Shown here in pieces: positions 13,101 through 26,073 of a DNA stretch of 64,000 bases. The DNA lies in contig NC_052395.1 in NCBI RefSeq assembly GCF_009389715.1, positions 20,115,993 through 20,179,992 on the forward strand, written 5' to 3'. The position numbers and the translations under genes were made by a program. This stretch comes from Phoenix dactylifera (Eukaryota > Streptophyta > Magnoliopsida > Arecales > Arecaceae). Position 1 is the stretch's first letter. Each line of letters begins with the position of its first letter. Under the pieces are notes generated by a model. The model was not told where the DNA came from. It made no database searches and saw only the letters and a program-made list of their open reading frames with translations.

Positions 13101-16100
13101 TATTCTGGAGGGAAGGTAGGGGGAGCTGAAGTGGGCACACAATAAGCAGTAGATGTGGTCGGTACCTCCATTCCTCGAGTGTGGCTAATGCATCAACAAT
13201 AGTCGCATAAGTTTCAACTATCAATGGAACAATTGAATGGATCGTCGATGTTAGGAGGCTGTGCACTGTGGACAGCCAAATAGTATGTCAGTATTCTGGG
13301 TTCATAACATGTGATCTTAAGTCTCTCTAGTCATCATCAAAGTACAGGCAGCTTCTACGCTTGGTAAGAGGGCAGTTGGATGCATGGTCTGCCGTATCGT
13401 CCAGTATGGGCATACTGTACCATACCGGTAAAAAATCGGTACAAAACACACCTTCAAGTTGGTACAAGCTCTGTACCGCTTGTATCGAGGCGTACCGCTC
13501 CGTATCAAAATGTACCGACTTGTACCGAGGCGTACTGAGGTACATATCGATCCGTACCAAGATATACCGATCCATACCGAGATGAAAATTGAGAAAAATA
13601 GTTGGAGAGCTATTTCGGCACAGAGATGTACCGTATCGTACCAAATCGATAAGGTACCGATACGGTATCCGGTACTGAGATTGCGGACTTTAGTGGGAGG
13701 GGCTTTTATAATCTTTAAGGACATGTTTAATGAGGTGTCCAAGGGAGCCAATCATGTAGACAACGAAGAGTGGATTCTTAATGGTTATGGGTAGAATAAC
13801 TACTGCACTGATATATGCTTCAAATGGTGCAGGGCACATGACACTGTCCCAAGGCAGTGGTGACAAGGCACAATGTCACAAGGATGTTATTTGAGGGAAA
13901 CTTGGGTGAACAAGTGTGAGCATGTCAAACTCAGTGATTGTATGTGATTGATTTTGATTTTCCTAGCCTATTTTTTTGAAGTTTCTTTTGCTTGGTGCAT
14001 GATATGATCAATAGAGCTATTTCTTGCAGAAATCCTGTAATCAAGTTACATAATTTTGTTGTTTAGTCTATTTTTTATGCTTCCCCAGCTCTCTTAATGC
14101 AGTTTTTCATCTGATTCTGGAGCCACAAACTAGTGTTGAACATTTTCATCCTATCTGGTGGATAGTTGAAAGATTGTTATGCTGTGACTTATGCATGTGA
14201 TCTAACTCAGGCTTTAGAAAGTGATGGCATGGACATGGAGATTGACTTGTCCAACCTTGGGACTGTCAATACAATGTTTGCAGCACTTTTCAGGTGATTG
14301 TTAAGTTATAAGTTCTGCTTGAGTTTTCATGTAGGCCTGTATCTGATTCTTTCGCATCATTAGCAAGCTGGGAGTTCCTATCAAGACTACAGTTTCTGCT
14401 ACTGTTCTTGAAGAAGCTCTAAATGGAACAGTGACAGTTAGACCACTTCCTATTGGAACATCCGTCAATGGAAAGGTGCTTTATCTGCTGACCTTTCTCT
14501 TGGGATGAAGTTTTTTTTTTGGGTTGGATCATTTTTTGTTTAACCTTTTTCATGCATATGCAGGTTGATAAACAATGTGCTCAATTTTTTGGTGTGACAA
14601 TTAATGATGAACAAGCCCAGGCAGGCATAGTTATTAGAGTTACATCAGCTGCACAAAGTAAATTCAAGGTACATAAAGATTTTACCGTAAACAATTTGTC
14701 TTCTGTATGATGTTAATGAATTACTAGAGTCCTATCTTTTTTTTGTTTTATTTTCCTTTTCTGCTGCGATCTTTTTTAATACACTAATTTCTACTCTTTT
14801 GCAGACTTGCATTTTTTAACCTGACATTGCTTTTGTTATTGTAACAGCTTCTTTACTTTGAACAAGAAGCAAATGGAGGTTATGGATTAGCTTTACAGGT
14901 GATTATACTTCTTATAGCTATTGAGTATTTGTTCCTAAAATTATTTATGATTATAAAACATGATGATATGATTCTTTGGTAAGATTTGCATCTTGTATTA
15001 TGCTTTCTTTTCTGGGTAAAACTACCCCAGGAAGCAATAACAATTTAACCTCTATCATCAATCAGGTTATTTTGTTTGCTGTTGTTTTGGAAATTTCATG
15101 AAAAATGTTCCCCTTTATAAGTAATTGATAGGGCTGATGATGTCTCTTTATTGGGCTTTAATTGGATTTTGGTTGGACCAAGCGAGTTCTTGCTTTTGTG
15201 GGGCCGGCCCCAGATTTTCCAGCCTGAGATAGGTTTGGTTCAGATACAAGCCGCCTTTACCCAACGATTAAAGTACTCATGTATTATATCTATGGTGCAT
15301 ACCAAGTTGACATGTTTTGATGGCAAAGAAATTGGTCTATGTTGGGGAAGGAAAATAAGGACTAAAGTAGCTTGCCCATTGGGAATCTTTTTACAAACCT
15401 CTCTATCTTTTTGTGCTAGTGCATGCTCAGTAATGGGATGATAAAGCAGCCAACACATAAAATGATGGACCCTGATTGACAAAACTTGTTTTTATATTAT
15501 AACCATCCTTAGCTCAAGCCAATCATAGGAGACGCTCAAAACTTGTTTTTATATGATGTGATATGATCTGACATAACATAGTATAATATAATAAATACAA
15601 TATAATATAGCAATATATAATATATAGTATTATATTAATATATTAGTATAATATAATACAATATAATATAAATAATACATTATTATATCTTGGCTGAACA
15701 CAATGCTGTTGATTCTTAATCTTGACAAAGAAAAGATCTTGTAAATTATCTGATCACAAAATTTCACCAAATTGTGGAATCACAACTACTTGTCAAATAC
15801 TTCTTGAATCAATCATGTCTGAACATGCCAAAAACTGGGATCTAACTTGACCACTTGTCTCCTTTCCTCTTATCCTCCCAATTCTTCTTCTTCTTCTCTC
15901 TCTCTCTCCCCCCTTCTTTCTTTCATCTCCTATTTTCCTCTTTTCTTCCCTTATCCCTCTCCCATCTTTCTATTCCATTGTTGGAAGATCTAGCCTTTTT
16001 GCCTATCTACCTACGAGTTCCCCCCAGCCAATTGCAAGCTGCTTGTTGATCAAAATCCCTAGCTCCCACGATGTCCACTACCAACCATGTTACATGGTAT

Positions 16101-19100
16101 GTGCATTAGGTGTGGGTGCATGTAAGCATCAGATCAAAAATGTAGGCCTAGTGCACGAGGCTCCTGCTACTATGGGGTCTGTGGAGGGTCAGATATATGT
16201 AGCTTTATCTCCGTGTGCAGAGAGGCTGTTTTTGTGTTTCGAATTGATGACACTTAGGTCACAATGGAGCAACCTTACTGTTGCGCCTAGGCTCGGCCTA
16301 TGTGTGAGCATTAAATTTATTCAATATTTAAGATTTTCTTCGTATAGAGACATGTCCAAGTGTTATATTAATGCTCGTGTTTATGTGCCAGATGTGGTTA
16401 CTTTAGACTAAATTGAAGGGTCCAGTTATAGTCTACCAATGCCTTCTCTACTCTTTAGCTCCTTGTCCTCTCTTCTCACTCTCTTTCTCTTCCCCCATGA
16501 CATGGTTCAAAGTTAGGCCCGAGCTCCTAATGGTCAAGGTGATTTAGGTTTTTACTTTCAAGCCTAAGCTAGATCTGGGCTTTTTTTTTGTTTTTTTGAA
16601 CACTTAGATTGGACTTCTTGAGTAGAGACAAATAGGCATGATGAATCTCCACGAGATTGTGATTTGATGTTCATATCAGATCAAATTCATATTTAAGCGT
16701 GAAAAATAAAATATATTTGGTGTATAGAAACTAAGTTTGAATTCATGATCCTGGGGGATCGAATGTGCATTTTGGAGGCAAAACCTCAAGTCCTTGTTCA
16801 GAAATCCATCCAAAAGAAGCATAGAGGAGAATGTGAATATAGAAGAAAAAGATACTGCAATATTTAGTTGATTCATCTTTGCTGTCTTGGATATGGCCTT
16901 GTCCTAATACATAAGTTGTAGAAACCTGAACCCTAGAAAACAACATGCCTAGATTTAATCTAAACATTGATCTAACTAAAGTAACCCAAGCATGTAAATC
17001 AGACTTTAGTTGTAGAAAAAGAACAAGAAAAGACTTACATGCCCTAATCTCAACTTAGCTCTTTTAGGCCATGATTGCTTGGTCAAAATTAGCCCATTTG
17101 GTTCATCAAACATATGCAAATGATGGATTTCATTGAGGTTGCTATGATTGAAGGCTCAAATCTTGAGTTGTAACTGTCGTAGTTGATCAAAAATATCAAT
17201 AATAAGAAATCTTATGATAAATGTATTATGACCCATAATTCTTAAATAAAATTCATTTTATGGAATTTAGCATTCTCTATTATACAAAATACTATACCTT
17301 CAGCATACAAAAGCACAAACTAACATAGTCCTGATGTTGCATCAACAATCACTAGATCTGAAAGCTATTTCAAAACATGGAATCTTTTTTCTTTCAAAAG
17401 GCAGTATATGCTTTATCATTCACTTTGAAAGGATTGTATTAACATGAAGTGAGCGACAAATCTCAGCACGTAAACTTCTAGCATGGTCAAAAGAACTTAA
17501 GTTCTTGTTGAAAGCAAATGAAATTTAAAATGTAACATGCAAATCAGATTACCATTAGAAAGTTCAAAATAAATGTTTATCGATAACATTTTATAAAAAA
17601 TACCATTAGTCAACATCTAATAATAAATGAGATACTGCAAATGAGCAAAACACATTTTGAAATTCAGAAAACTCTAATCTTTCACATGATTTCATGTTTT
17701 TCTTTAAATGTTTACTCTTACCAGCATGGCCAAATAAATCCACACTGCTAATAAAGACGAGACCACATTAATAAACCAGATGATGCTGCATTAACCTTCG
17801 AGGTCCACATATAAGACTTGACCAACGTGGAATCTATGATAAATGATAAATGTAGAACTTAAGTTATTGTTGAAAGCAAATGAAATTTAAAATGTAACAT
17901 GGAATCTAAGACTTCTAGCATGGTCAAAAGAACTTAAGTTCTTGTTGAAAGCAAATGAAATTTAAAATGTAACATGCAAATCAGATTACCATTAGAAAGT
18001 TCAAAATAAATGTTTATCGATAACATTTTATAAAAAATACCATTAGTCAACATCTAATAATAAATGAGATACTGCAAATGAGCAAAACACATTTTGAAAT
18101 TCACAAAACTCTAATCTTTCACATGATTTCATATTTTTCTTTAAATGTTTACTCTTACCGGCATGGCCAAATAAATCCACACTGCTAATAAAGACGAGAC
18201 CACATTAATAAACCAGATGATGCTGCATTAACCTTTGAGGTCCACATATAAGACTTGACCAACATTTACCACCTATCTAGAGATCCACATAAATCTCCAA
18301 CAATAATTCAGATGATGCCCAATATACTACCTGGCTAGAGGTTCATATGCAGCCTTCAAGTTTGATATTACTTGTTAGAGTTGGAAGAGCGTCACAATTG
18401 CTACATGGAACATACATTAGAAAGCTACTATGAAAAGATAAACAGATGTAGAATAGCTTCTAATATGAATATAATTATATGTCAAAACATACGTGAGTTC
18501 AAAAAATGTTAAATAAAACAACTCATGTTTTCATAATTTCCAATGGAGTTATAAAAAAAAAAATTCAAACCAACATAGAAACCAAATTTCTAAAGAATAA
18601 TTCTTTTTCTTTGCAATTAATAATGGATTTCAAATTCTAAAACAACTTTAAAAGCTGAAACCAATCTTAAAGTTCAGAAATTCAAATGAAACACTGAGTT
18701 TAGGGAATAATCTTGTGGTTCCAAACTTTAAAACGTCATCTATAAGCTTTGAATAGTCACAAAATTCAAAAGACAGAAAAACCTTGACCTTTGAAAATTG
18801 ACCCAGGTTTTGGAGTTTCAAAACAATAACTGGATTTGGGATTTATTGCAAAGTTAATAAAATATAAAATATAGTTTAAATTCATGATGATTGATAATTT
18901 GTCCTAATAAAAGGATGACAAATATCTAAAAAACCATATGATTTTGAATTTTTAGAACAAGACATAGACTTGAGATGGATTGTAAGATTCATAAACACAA
19001 AACTTAAATTTGAGGAACATGGAGAAGTTACTGCATTATGCAAATGAAATCCATGACTCTTTGTCCAAGTTCCATTCCGCTCCTCCTCTTCTTCCTCTCT

Positions 19101-19101
19101 G

Positions 19102-19132
<31 letters not shown>

Positions 19133-22100
19133 TTGTTTGGGGGGGGGGGCGGTCTAGCTATCCTTCCTTTCCTTAACCTCACTTATCTTCACAGCTTCTA
19201 TTTATAGGCAAAATAGGTCAGTGCACCTAGCTAGGTTGGTTATTTTAGTTTCATAAAAAAACTCAAAAGTTCAAATTTTGAGAAATAAAAATTTAACTTT
19301 TCAGTTTTAGTAAAATATCCAGATTTTTGGGATTGGGCCAGAGAAGCAAATTTAAATGCTAAGGTTTTTCTCAAGGCTTAAGTTCTCGTAAATTTTATTA
19401 TGCTTAAACATTGCTAAAATCTAAAGGCTAGTAGAAAAGTCAGTGGCTAATATCTTAATCTTCAAAGCATTTCGCTTAAAATAATGCTAAAGAATGCTAA
19501 CTTAGTAGAAAATAATTCTTATTTAGATGTTACAACCACACGCGCGCGCGCGCGCACGCACATATATATATATATATATGTATATTCTTTCATTGTGTTG
19601 GCTTTATTATGGAGGAGCTCCAAAATCATCTACAATTTATCTTAAACAGATGCCTGGACACCGTGCCTCAGCCTTAAAGAATTAAAATTGAAACCAGTCC
19701 AAAAGTAGGATAAAAATAAAAAATTACCTAAAGGACTCATCTAACTATAGGTTAGCAACTAACTATCTAGCTTGTGCTATCACTGGCTAGAAGTGACGCA
19801 ACTCAAGTTTGAGACATCAACAACTGCATATACAGTTCAAACCAATAGTCTTGGTTGGAGATAATATTATTATTGGCCAGTTAGCCCCTTGTAACCAGAT
19901 TGCAATCCTTGTGACAAATTTTAGATTCATTACTTTCTAAAAAGTGAAAATCAAATCAAATGACTGTTAGGAATGATCAATTTAAATCAACTATAATTGT
20001 TGAACTGATACCAGCTACCCATATTTAAATTTTTACTAACTGTATATGTAAATATGTAATCATTCATCTAATAGTCCATACATAAAGTAATCAGTATTAG
20101 CCATGATAGTTAAATGATCATCTAATAGTCAATGGAACCTGCGTAGGTTGCCAAATGAATGTTTGTCACTTAATAGGTTTTGTTGAGACGATTTTTTTCA
20201 ATAACAAATCAATATAGTTTTTTTACAAGGTAGATGTTAATAAATTGTTAAAATGTTAATGCATGTATGAAATTCAAAATGCCATATGGTGAAAAGTATA
20301 TTTGTGCTGTTTATATAAAAGTTACTACTATACACTTAACAGAAGAAAGCACAGAAACTGTAAGATATTTTTCCTTAGGGGGAATTATCTTCTTTGAGCA
20401 GGTTTTATGTCCTTTGCTTTAGTTGTTAATTGTATTAGCATCTCATCACCGTGTTGACCATAATTGATGCATGAGGAACCTGTCATTGGAATTTATGCAG
20501 TCTTTTTATAGTTGGATAATGCATTTGCTTTCAGAGTTTTGGTTTTATTTGTGGATTTGTTTAGTTCATGACAGATTGAATTAATCAGTTCTATGGCAAC
20601 TTATTGTCTTATTGCAATACTGGTTATTGGTTCATGTTTGTAAGTTTGGAATTTAGATGGTATTCTATAACAGCAACAGTATACAATATTGTCACTACAG
20701 ATGTAAACATCTCATGTTACTTCGTTGCATCCATAGATGATATTGCTGCATTTGACTTATATCATAGTTAATATAATATACAGCTTTCTCTTTCTCATTC
20801 AGGAGGATAGTGAGAAGACTGGCAAGGTAACATCTGCTGGAATGTACTTTTTACATTTTCAAGTTTACCGCATGGATTCAACAATGAATGCGGTATGGAG
20901 CTTTGTCACCTTAAATTATTAGGCTATAATTTTCTCATGGTTATAAGTAAAACAGTGTGGGATTAATGGTTGGTTTATTTTTCATTGGTGTAGTTAGCAA
21001 TGGCCAAAGATCCTGAGGCTGCTTTTTTCAAAAGATTGGAAGGTTTGCAACCTTGTGAAGTGTCTGAATTGAAACCTGGCACTCATATATTTGCAGTTTA
21101 TGGTCTGTATTTCCTTACATCCTTTCTTTTATATTTCATTTTGAAGTATATGAAAAAGTTTACTTTAATATTTGACCTCTTCTATTTCTTTCAGGTGATA
21201 ATTTTTTTAAACCAGCCACCTATACCATTGAGTCTATGTGCTCAAAATCATATGAAGATACAACCCAGAAGCTCAAGGAGATTGAGGCTCAAATTTTGTC
21301 CAAGAGAAATGATCTGCGCCTGTTTGAAACAGAATATAGAAAAGTAAGAAGTTGCATTTTTTCTGTTATCAAATGTAGCAGGAGACAACCCTTCTAACCC
21401 ACTTTTGTATTGTTGTGCAGGCTTTGGCACGTTTTCAGGAAGTGACAAACAGATATAGCCAAGAAAAGCAATCTGTAAGCATCAATATTATTATTAGTAG
21501 TATTTATTGTTATAGGAGATGATTTCGGTAAATGGTTTTTAATTGTGCCCATGTCCTGGTGCTAATAGACCAACCACTTCTGGTCATCATATAATTCAGA
21601 AGTAGAAGGGCCGTTCTTATAGTGTCTAAGTGCTTACGTGCTTTTGTTAGACAACAAATTAATTAAATTTGATTGTGATCATAAGAGAAGGGTATTTTCA
21701 TTTCTTTTACTCTTCTGTGGCTTTATTAAGTCTTTCCTCTGTTCTCTCTGCTGCTAACTGTGGATGTTCCTCTCCTCATCATGCTACATCCCTATTCTCA
21801 TTATTTCTCCTCTATTTTAAGGGTGAGAAGATTGCTGTATTATTCATGTATCTTTATAAAAATAGAATTCAAGACCTCTCTGTTCGCTTGTCCTGTTATC
21901 CTCCAAAGAACTCATTATTTCTCCTCTATTTTAAAGGTGAGGATTGTCATATTCATGTTTCTTTGCGAAAATAGAATTCAAGTCCTCTCTATTCATGTGT
22001 TCTGTTATCCTCCAAAGAATTGACGCTATTCTTGGGTTGAATATTCACCACTAAAGATTGTGGACAGGATGTATATTCAAACTCTGCAGTAAGCCACAAA

Positions 22101-23428
22101 CCAATGCATATTTCTGGTTTTTACCCTGAACCTAGAACTCAGACTGGAAAACAATGTGGACTTGTTCTTCCATTGCGAGCTATGTTGCTGTATGATTTTT
22201 AGCTTTTTGTGATCTTTTATGCTTCCTCCATTCATGTTATTTTGGTTGCCTTGCTCTTTTTGTTAACCCTAAAATACATTCGAGAGCCTAATCTTATATT
22301 GTGGCCTTAATTTTTGTTGCTTGTCTTGATACCTATTTCATGAGGTTTCTCAAATGGTTTAACACTAACGTTTAACCTTAGGTGCAATTCTCTTGCAATT
22401 CCTTTAAGGTACTTGTTGCTTTTCTTGCCAAACACTCCACATCTGCCTTGCCATTTTTATACTTTCGGCCCTCTTGATTGCCCAAATATCTTGCTCCATA
22501 GTCCCACTGAACATCACAGGCATATTAGTGCACAAAATTTTCTTCATAAAGTCAAATGAAAAAAAAATCATACTTTTTGGAAATACTTATCCACTTCATC
22601 AAACTTGCTGTGGTATCAGTTTAATTGTCATCGATATCTCTTTTCTTATGCATGGTTGAACCCCTGTCTGACTTAATAATCAATATATGTTGCCTCTGGT
22701 GTTCTATTTTCCCTATTTGTATATCCTAATTTTTGACCCTTGTCCTCATGCTATTGATTGTGCATTGAAACAATATCATTTCAAGAAGATATGCCAAGTC
22801 ATCTGTGGATATAGGAAGTTCATTGATGATTAGTGCAAAAGTTATTGACTGAGGGTTGACCCTTAATATAGGCCAGCCATGAATTATGCAATTACCTTGA
22901 CATGACTACTGGTACTAACAACTGTTAAAATACATGTATCTATGTACCTTCAGATCATGTCAGATAGTTCTTTGCTGTATCGTAAAAGTTAATGAATCTT
23001 GTATAAGACACACTATTTCAAAAGAATCATTCTGTTGTTTTATTTTGTTATTATCCTTTGGAAATCCTCATTTCTATGTAGGTGTCAAGCGTGACTGTTT
23101 GTTGTCATCCTGCTGCATCAAATGACCTTAATCATTATATTTTAACCTGTATCACATTAATCCTTGCCCTTGACTTATTTCTGGGTTGTTTCCAATTTCT
23201 TTGAAGGTTGATGAACTGCTGAAACAAAGAGACAGTATCCACTCCTCATTTACGACTGTAAGAACTGTCGTTAATGCCAGTGGAAGTGCTAGTGGCCGCA
23301 GCAAATATTCCAATGAAGAGATCAGGTCTGAGAGCCCAGCCGATGATGGAAGTGTTGATGGGAAAGATAAATCTCACAAAAAGAAATGGTTTAATCTTAA
23401 TCTCAACCGCTCTGATAAGAAGGCTTGA
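7487..23428 (+). CDS. ARG1: ARG1-type DnaJ protein (chaperone protein dnaJ 15-like), 11 coding exons
   Basis: Coding exons: 7487-7614, 11182-11305, 14211-14293, 14364-14475, 14564-14668, 14848-14898, 20803-20892, 20994-21102, 21195-21343, 21421-21474, 23207-23428. All junctions are GT-AG and the sum is 1,227 nt, giving 408 residues plus TGA. The J domain covers about residues 16-84, with RRDPYEVL, the HPD triad at 45-47 (split by intron 1 just upstream) and a QYD end. There is no Gly/Phe region or zinc finger, so it is a type III (class C) J protein. The middle part ([16 protein letters not shown], residues about 211-226) is the ARG1-specific region. A coiled coil spans about 286-350 (KLKEIEAQ...[10 protein letters not shown]), and the tail is basic ([12 protein letters not shown]). 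In Arabidopsis ARG1 is a peripheral membrane protein of the ER, Golgi and vesicles, needed for early gravity signalling and PIN3 relocation. It is about the usual length (around 410) and appears intact. The introns are unusually long (3.6, 2.9 and 5.9 kb). ARL1/ARL2 paralogues are the alternative assignment. Confidence 0.95.
9005..9145. repeat. GTACC/GGTAC-rich dispersed repeat, copy 1
   Basis: Many short words of the type GTACC, GGTAT and TACCG (for example TACCATACCATTCCGG near 9039-9053) appear in both orientations within 140 bp. The same texture recurs at 13.39-13.68 kb and 25.0-25.17 kb. The self-complementary words suggest decay of an inverted-repeat element. Confidence 0.5.
10111..10182. 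repeat. (TA)36 microsatellite
   Basis: An uninterrupted TA dinucleotide run of about 72 bp inside ARG1 intron 1. It is likely to vary in length between individuals. Confidence 0.95.
11306..14210 (+). other. ARG1 intron 2
   Basis: A 2.9 kb intron. It contains a C10 run followed by an A-rich run at 12121-12150, a GA microsatellite near 13000-13019, and a GTACC-rich repeat at 13392-13680. No gene is seen inside it. Confidence 0.8.
13392..13680. repeat. GTACC/CGTACC-rich repeat, copy 2, with inverted ends
   Basis: About 290 bp dominated by the words GTACCG, CCGTAC and CGATAC at irregular spacing. It begins with CCGTATCG (13392-13399) and its complement CGATACGG lies near the right end (13658-13665). 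Open frames through it on both strands arise from the repeat and are not considered genes. Confidence 0.6.
17474..18263. repeat. Tandem duplication, two 353-bp copies at 437-bp period
   Basis: Copy 1 is 17474-17826 and copy 2 is 17911-18263. Reading them side by side I find only about four substitutions (for example ATTCAG/ATTCAC and ACCAGC/ACCGGC). The 84-bp spacer holds a third partial copy of the segment 'gaacttaagttattgttgaaagc'. The high identity inside a neutral intron points to a recent event. Confidence 0.9.
19106..19128. repeat. (GT)n microsatellite followed by a G run
   Basis: A GT run, then TTTGTTTG and a G10-type homopolymer ending at 19149, inside ARG1 intron 6. Confidence 0.85.
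19539..19585. repeat. Compound (CG)n(CA)n(TA)n microsatellite
   Basis: An alternating purine-pyrimidine tract: CG repeats, then CA, then TA. Such tracts can adopt left-handed DNA. It lies in ARG1 intron 6. Confidence 0.85.
21475..23206 (+). other. ARG1 intron 10
   Basis: A 1.7 kb intron before the last coding exon. It carries a 114-bp tandem duplication near 21.8-22.0 kb. No other feature is seen. Confidence 0.85.
21797..22019. repeat. 114-bp tandem duplication
   Basis: Copy 1 is 21797-21910 and copy 2 is 21911-22019. Both start CTCATTATTTCTCCTC and end CCTCCAAAGAA, with moderate divergence and small indels. It is in ARG1 intron 10 and is older than the intron 6 duplication judging by divergence. 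Confidence 0.85.
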
Positions 23429-25014
23429 ACATTTGTATTCCAGGATGAGATGGAAGAGATTAAGGTATTCATTAGTAGGAGTATTGAGTCACCCTTTCAT
23501 TGTTTTCTCACATATGTAACATTCCCCTGCCAAAGTCAAGAAGGTTTTCCTGTACCAGTTCTCAATTATTTTCTCTGCGCTCTGCTAGTATCGCAAGTTT
23601 TGCTCTCAGATGTTGTTTGCTGGTGAATGTATTTCTTTGTTATCATTGAATTCAGCTCCCAATTAAATTATTTCGCTGTATGCATATCCTGCAAGTTAGT
23701 GAGAGTTTGATCATTTGTTCTTGGTGAAAAACCTTAAAAAATATAAAAATCAGAGGTGGTGACCTGATGATAGAGGCAGCGAGGGAGGTTATGGGGTCCA
23801 ATTTACAGTCCATTATAAGTTGGTGGCGCTGAGTGGTGAGACACCTGTATTGGATTGTAGTCTTATGCTCTTTGAGAGGACTGGCATTGTGAAATTTTTG
23901 AAAGATCTTGGTATTGTTCTTTCATCTGTGCTTAAAAACTGCCATCCCAGGTTTTTGTTTTGATTGTTTCTTTTGCGTCTCTTGGTATAAAAAAGATTGA
24001 AGTTGGACATTTCAGAATGCCCTGTAAGTTTTTTAGCCATTGCAATGGCATCCTTGTTCTTGTTACAGTTGAAATTACACTGCTACCATGGGAAGCTTCT
24101 TCCTATCCTGATTTCTCACCTCTCTCGCTCACGCTTCAAGATAGTCTTCGGCCCTACAAAGAATGATGGTAGGGCACGTATAACATGAGGAGATAAGGAT
24201 AGAGAAGTCCCATTCATGTATTGTAAATTCGGTTGTGATTACATGAACCATGACGGTATCCAAGATGACCAATTCCCTCAAACCTGACTCTGTCAAAACC
24301 AGTGGCACAGTTTCAAGCAACTTTTCAACTCACCAGCAACATCTTCAAAACTTTCTCCAATACTGTGATGCTCAGTGTCAAAGTAGAGAAGGCTTCAAAA
24401 CTGAACAGGAAGTGTTAATCATTGACAAGTTATCTGACATCAACCTCTGAAAGTTCCAAATCTAATTCCTGGACATGGCAGCTTTAAATTAGGGAGGATT
24501 TCCCAATAAATCTAGGAGTCCATAGACTGCCACGCAGTCGGACCTATATTAGTAGTCCATAGTCATAACTTAAATCCACAATAGGGAATCGATCCTCTAA
24601 TAATTTTCTCCTCGGTTCGAAAAGAATCTGAAAGAGGAGAAGAACTAGGATATGTACTATGTACGTGCAATAGCTTATAAATCTGTCTCGAAAACCCTAA
24701 TGTCTTAGAAAACTCTGCTGCAGTGCATCTCACGATTTCTTCTACTTCTCATAGCTTCAGAAATTCCTACCGTTGGGGTTAAATCAATAGTGGATGCCGA
24801 CGCCCATAACTTACCTTGTGGCACAAGACTGCTGTCTGGCCTAATTCTTTGACCAAATGCCAAGATACATAATCAAGAGATCCTAAAGGTACAGAAATTC
24901 AGACCAAAAATAAGTATAATATAGCATATCTTCACTAGCCGGAATTTATCCTATATGGACCCTACATGTACATACATTTCATCAGCAAGTTTCGCCGTCT
25001 TGATACCGGACTTC

Positions 25015-25165
25015 AACCCGGTACCATATTAGCATAGTGTAGGCACGATACGATACAGAATTTTTTTGGCATACCAAGTATCGATACGCTATCATACTAG
25101 ATATGATATTGAACTGGTACGGTATGGTATGCTCCGTACCATGCGATTCAGGCTGGTATGGCGTA
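25015..25165. repeat. GTACC/GGTAC-rich dispersed repeat, copy 3
   Basis: The same word composition as the repeats in ARG1 introns 1 and 2: CCGGTACCAT, CGATACGATAC, GGTACGGTATGG and GCGTACC within about 150 bp. Confidence 0.5.
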
Positions 25166-25992
25166 CCATATATATTAGGCTAGGGTTCATGCAAGCCACC
25201 TGTTTACATAGTCCAACAAAAAATTTCTTTTAGACATCATAATATGCGGCTCCAGTTTTGACAAGGCTGGAGAATTATTTCCTCTAATCATGGTGTTTCA
25301 CTTTGATAGGTTGGAAGAAATGGATCTCCATCAACCATACCAATAAGAGTAAGAGAGAGAGAGAGATCCCAAACTTTTTGAGTGCTTTGACGCATTGTCT
25401 GAGCTGATTTCAAAAGAGGCAATTGACCATTTGCCTCCTGGGCCAACCAGTTCTCAAGAAGTGCGGTGGATGATAACCAATGTCGATGCACATAAGAAGG
25501 AAGCTTCCTTCCCTCAAATCCAAGTTTTCCAAGTGCATTATTGTATGGTGGGAACCTCTTTCCATCCTCCTCTTTGATTTCAAATTCCTTGCTGACCCTA
25601 ATATTATCCTAAGAAGAGCTTTTTGTCATGCTAGCCCAGCTTCTTCAAAGCTCGGAGCCTTCCACGTAATAGGCTCTCGTATATTAACAATTTTATCCTA
25701 CGACTTTCGGCCAGCGGATGGCGGTAGAACTCGATACCCGGACATATAGATGTGTTTACGGGGCCACAAATCTAGTGGTGGGCCCACCCTCGATCACCAT
25801 CTGATAGAGATGGCTTATGGACTATATGGACAGGCTTTACAAAACTAATGATCCTGGCCCTTTGCGTATCCGCTCTTTTTAGATTTGCCTCTTTGGTGGC
25901 CTTCTCAGGGGAAAGCGACCCACTTGAATTGAAACCTTGGTCGGATGCTTATTTGACAAGGTGAAGGGCAGGGTTATCCTATTCCCTTAATA

Positions 25993-26073
25993 GGCATGGA
26001 ATTGTATTACGACTCTGGTTGGTTGCGGACCTGAGATTCTGCACTTAAAAGGCCAGCACAGGAATTCCATGCC
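25993..26073. repeat. Short inverted repeat, possible MITE relic
   Basis: GGCATGGAATT at 25993-26003 pairs with AATTCCATGCC at 26063-26073, a perfect 11-bp stem around a 59-nt loop. No flanking duplication was recognised. Confidence 0.35.

Larger units (their letters stand above)
14899..20802 (+). other. ARG1 intron 6
   Basis: A 5.9 kb intron, the longest in the gene. It includes an almost pure AT palindromic stretch at about 15560-15690, a recent tandem duplication at 17.5-18.3 kb, and GT and CG/TA microsatellites near 19.1 and 19.55 kb. I see no gene inside it. Confidence 0.85.

Noticed and set aside
13317..13794. Overlapping open frames on both strands near 13.5 kb
   Set aside because: They are created by the GTACC-rich repeat, which lacks stops in several frames; the Tyr/Arg-rich peptides have no domain, and the region is inside an ARG1 intron.
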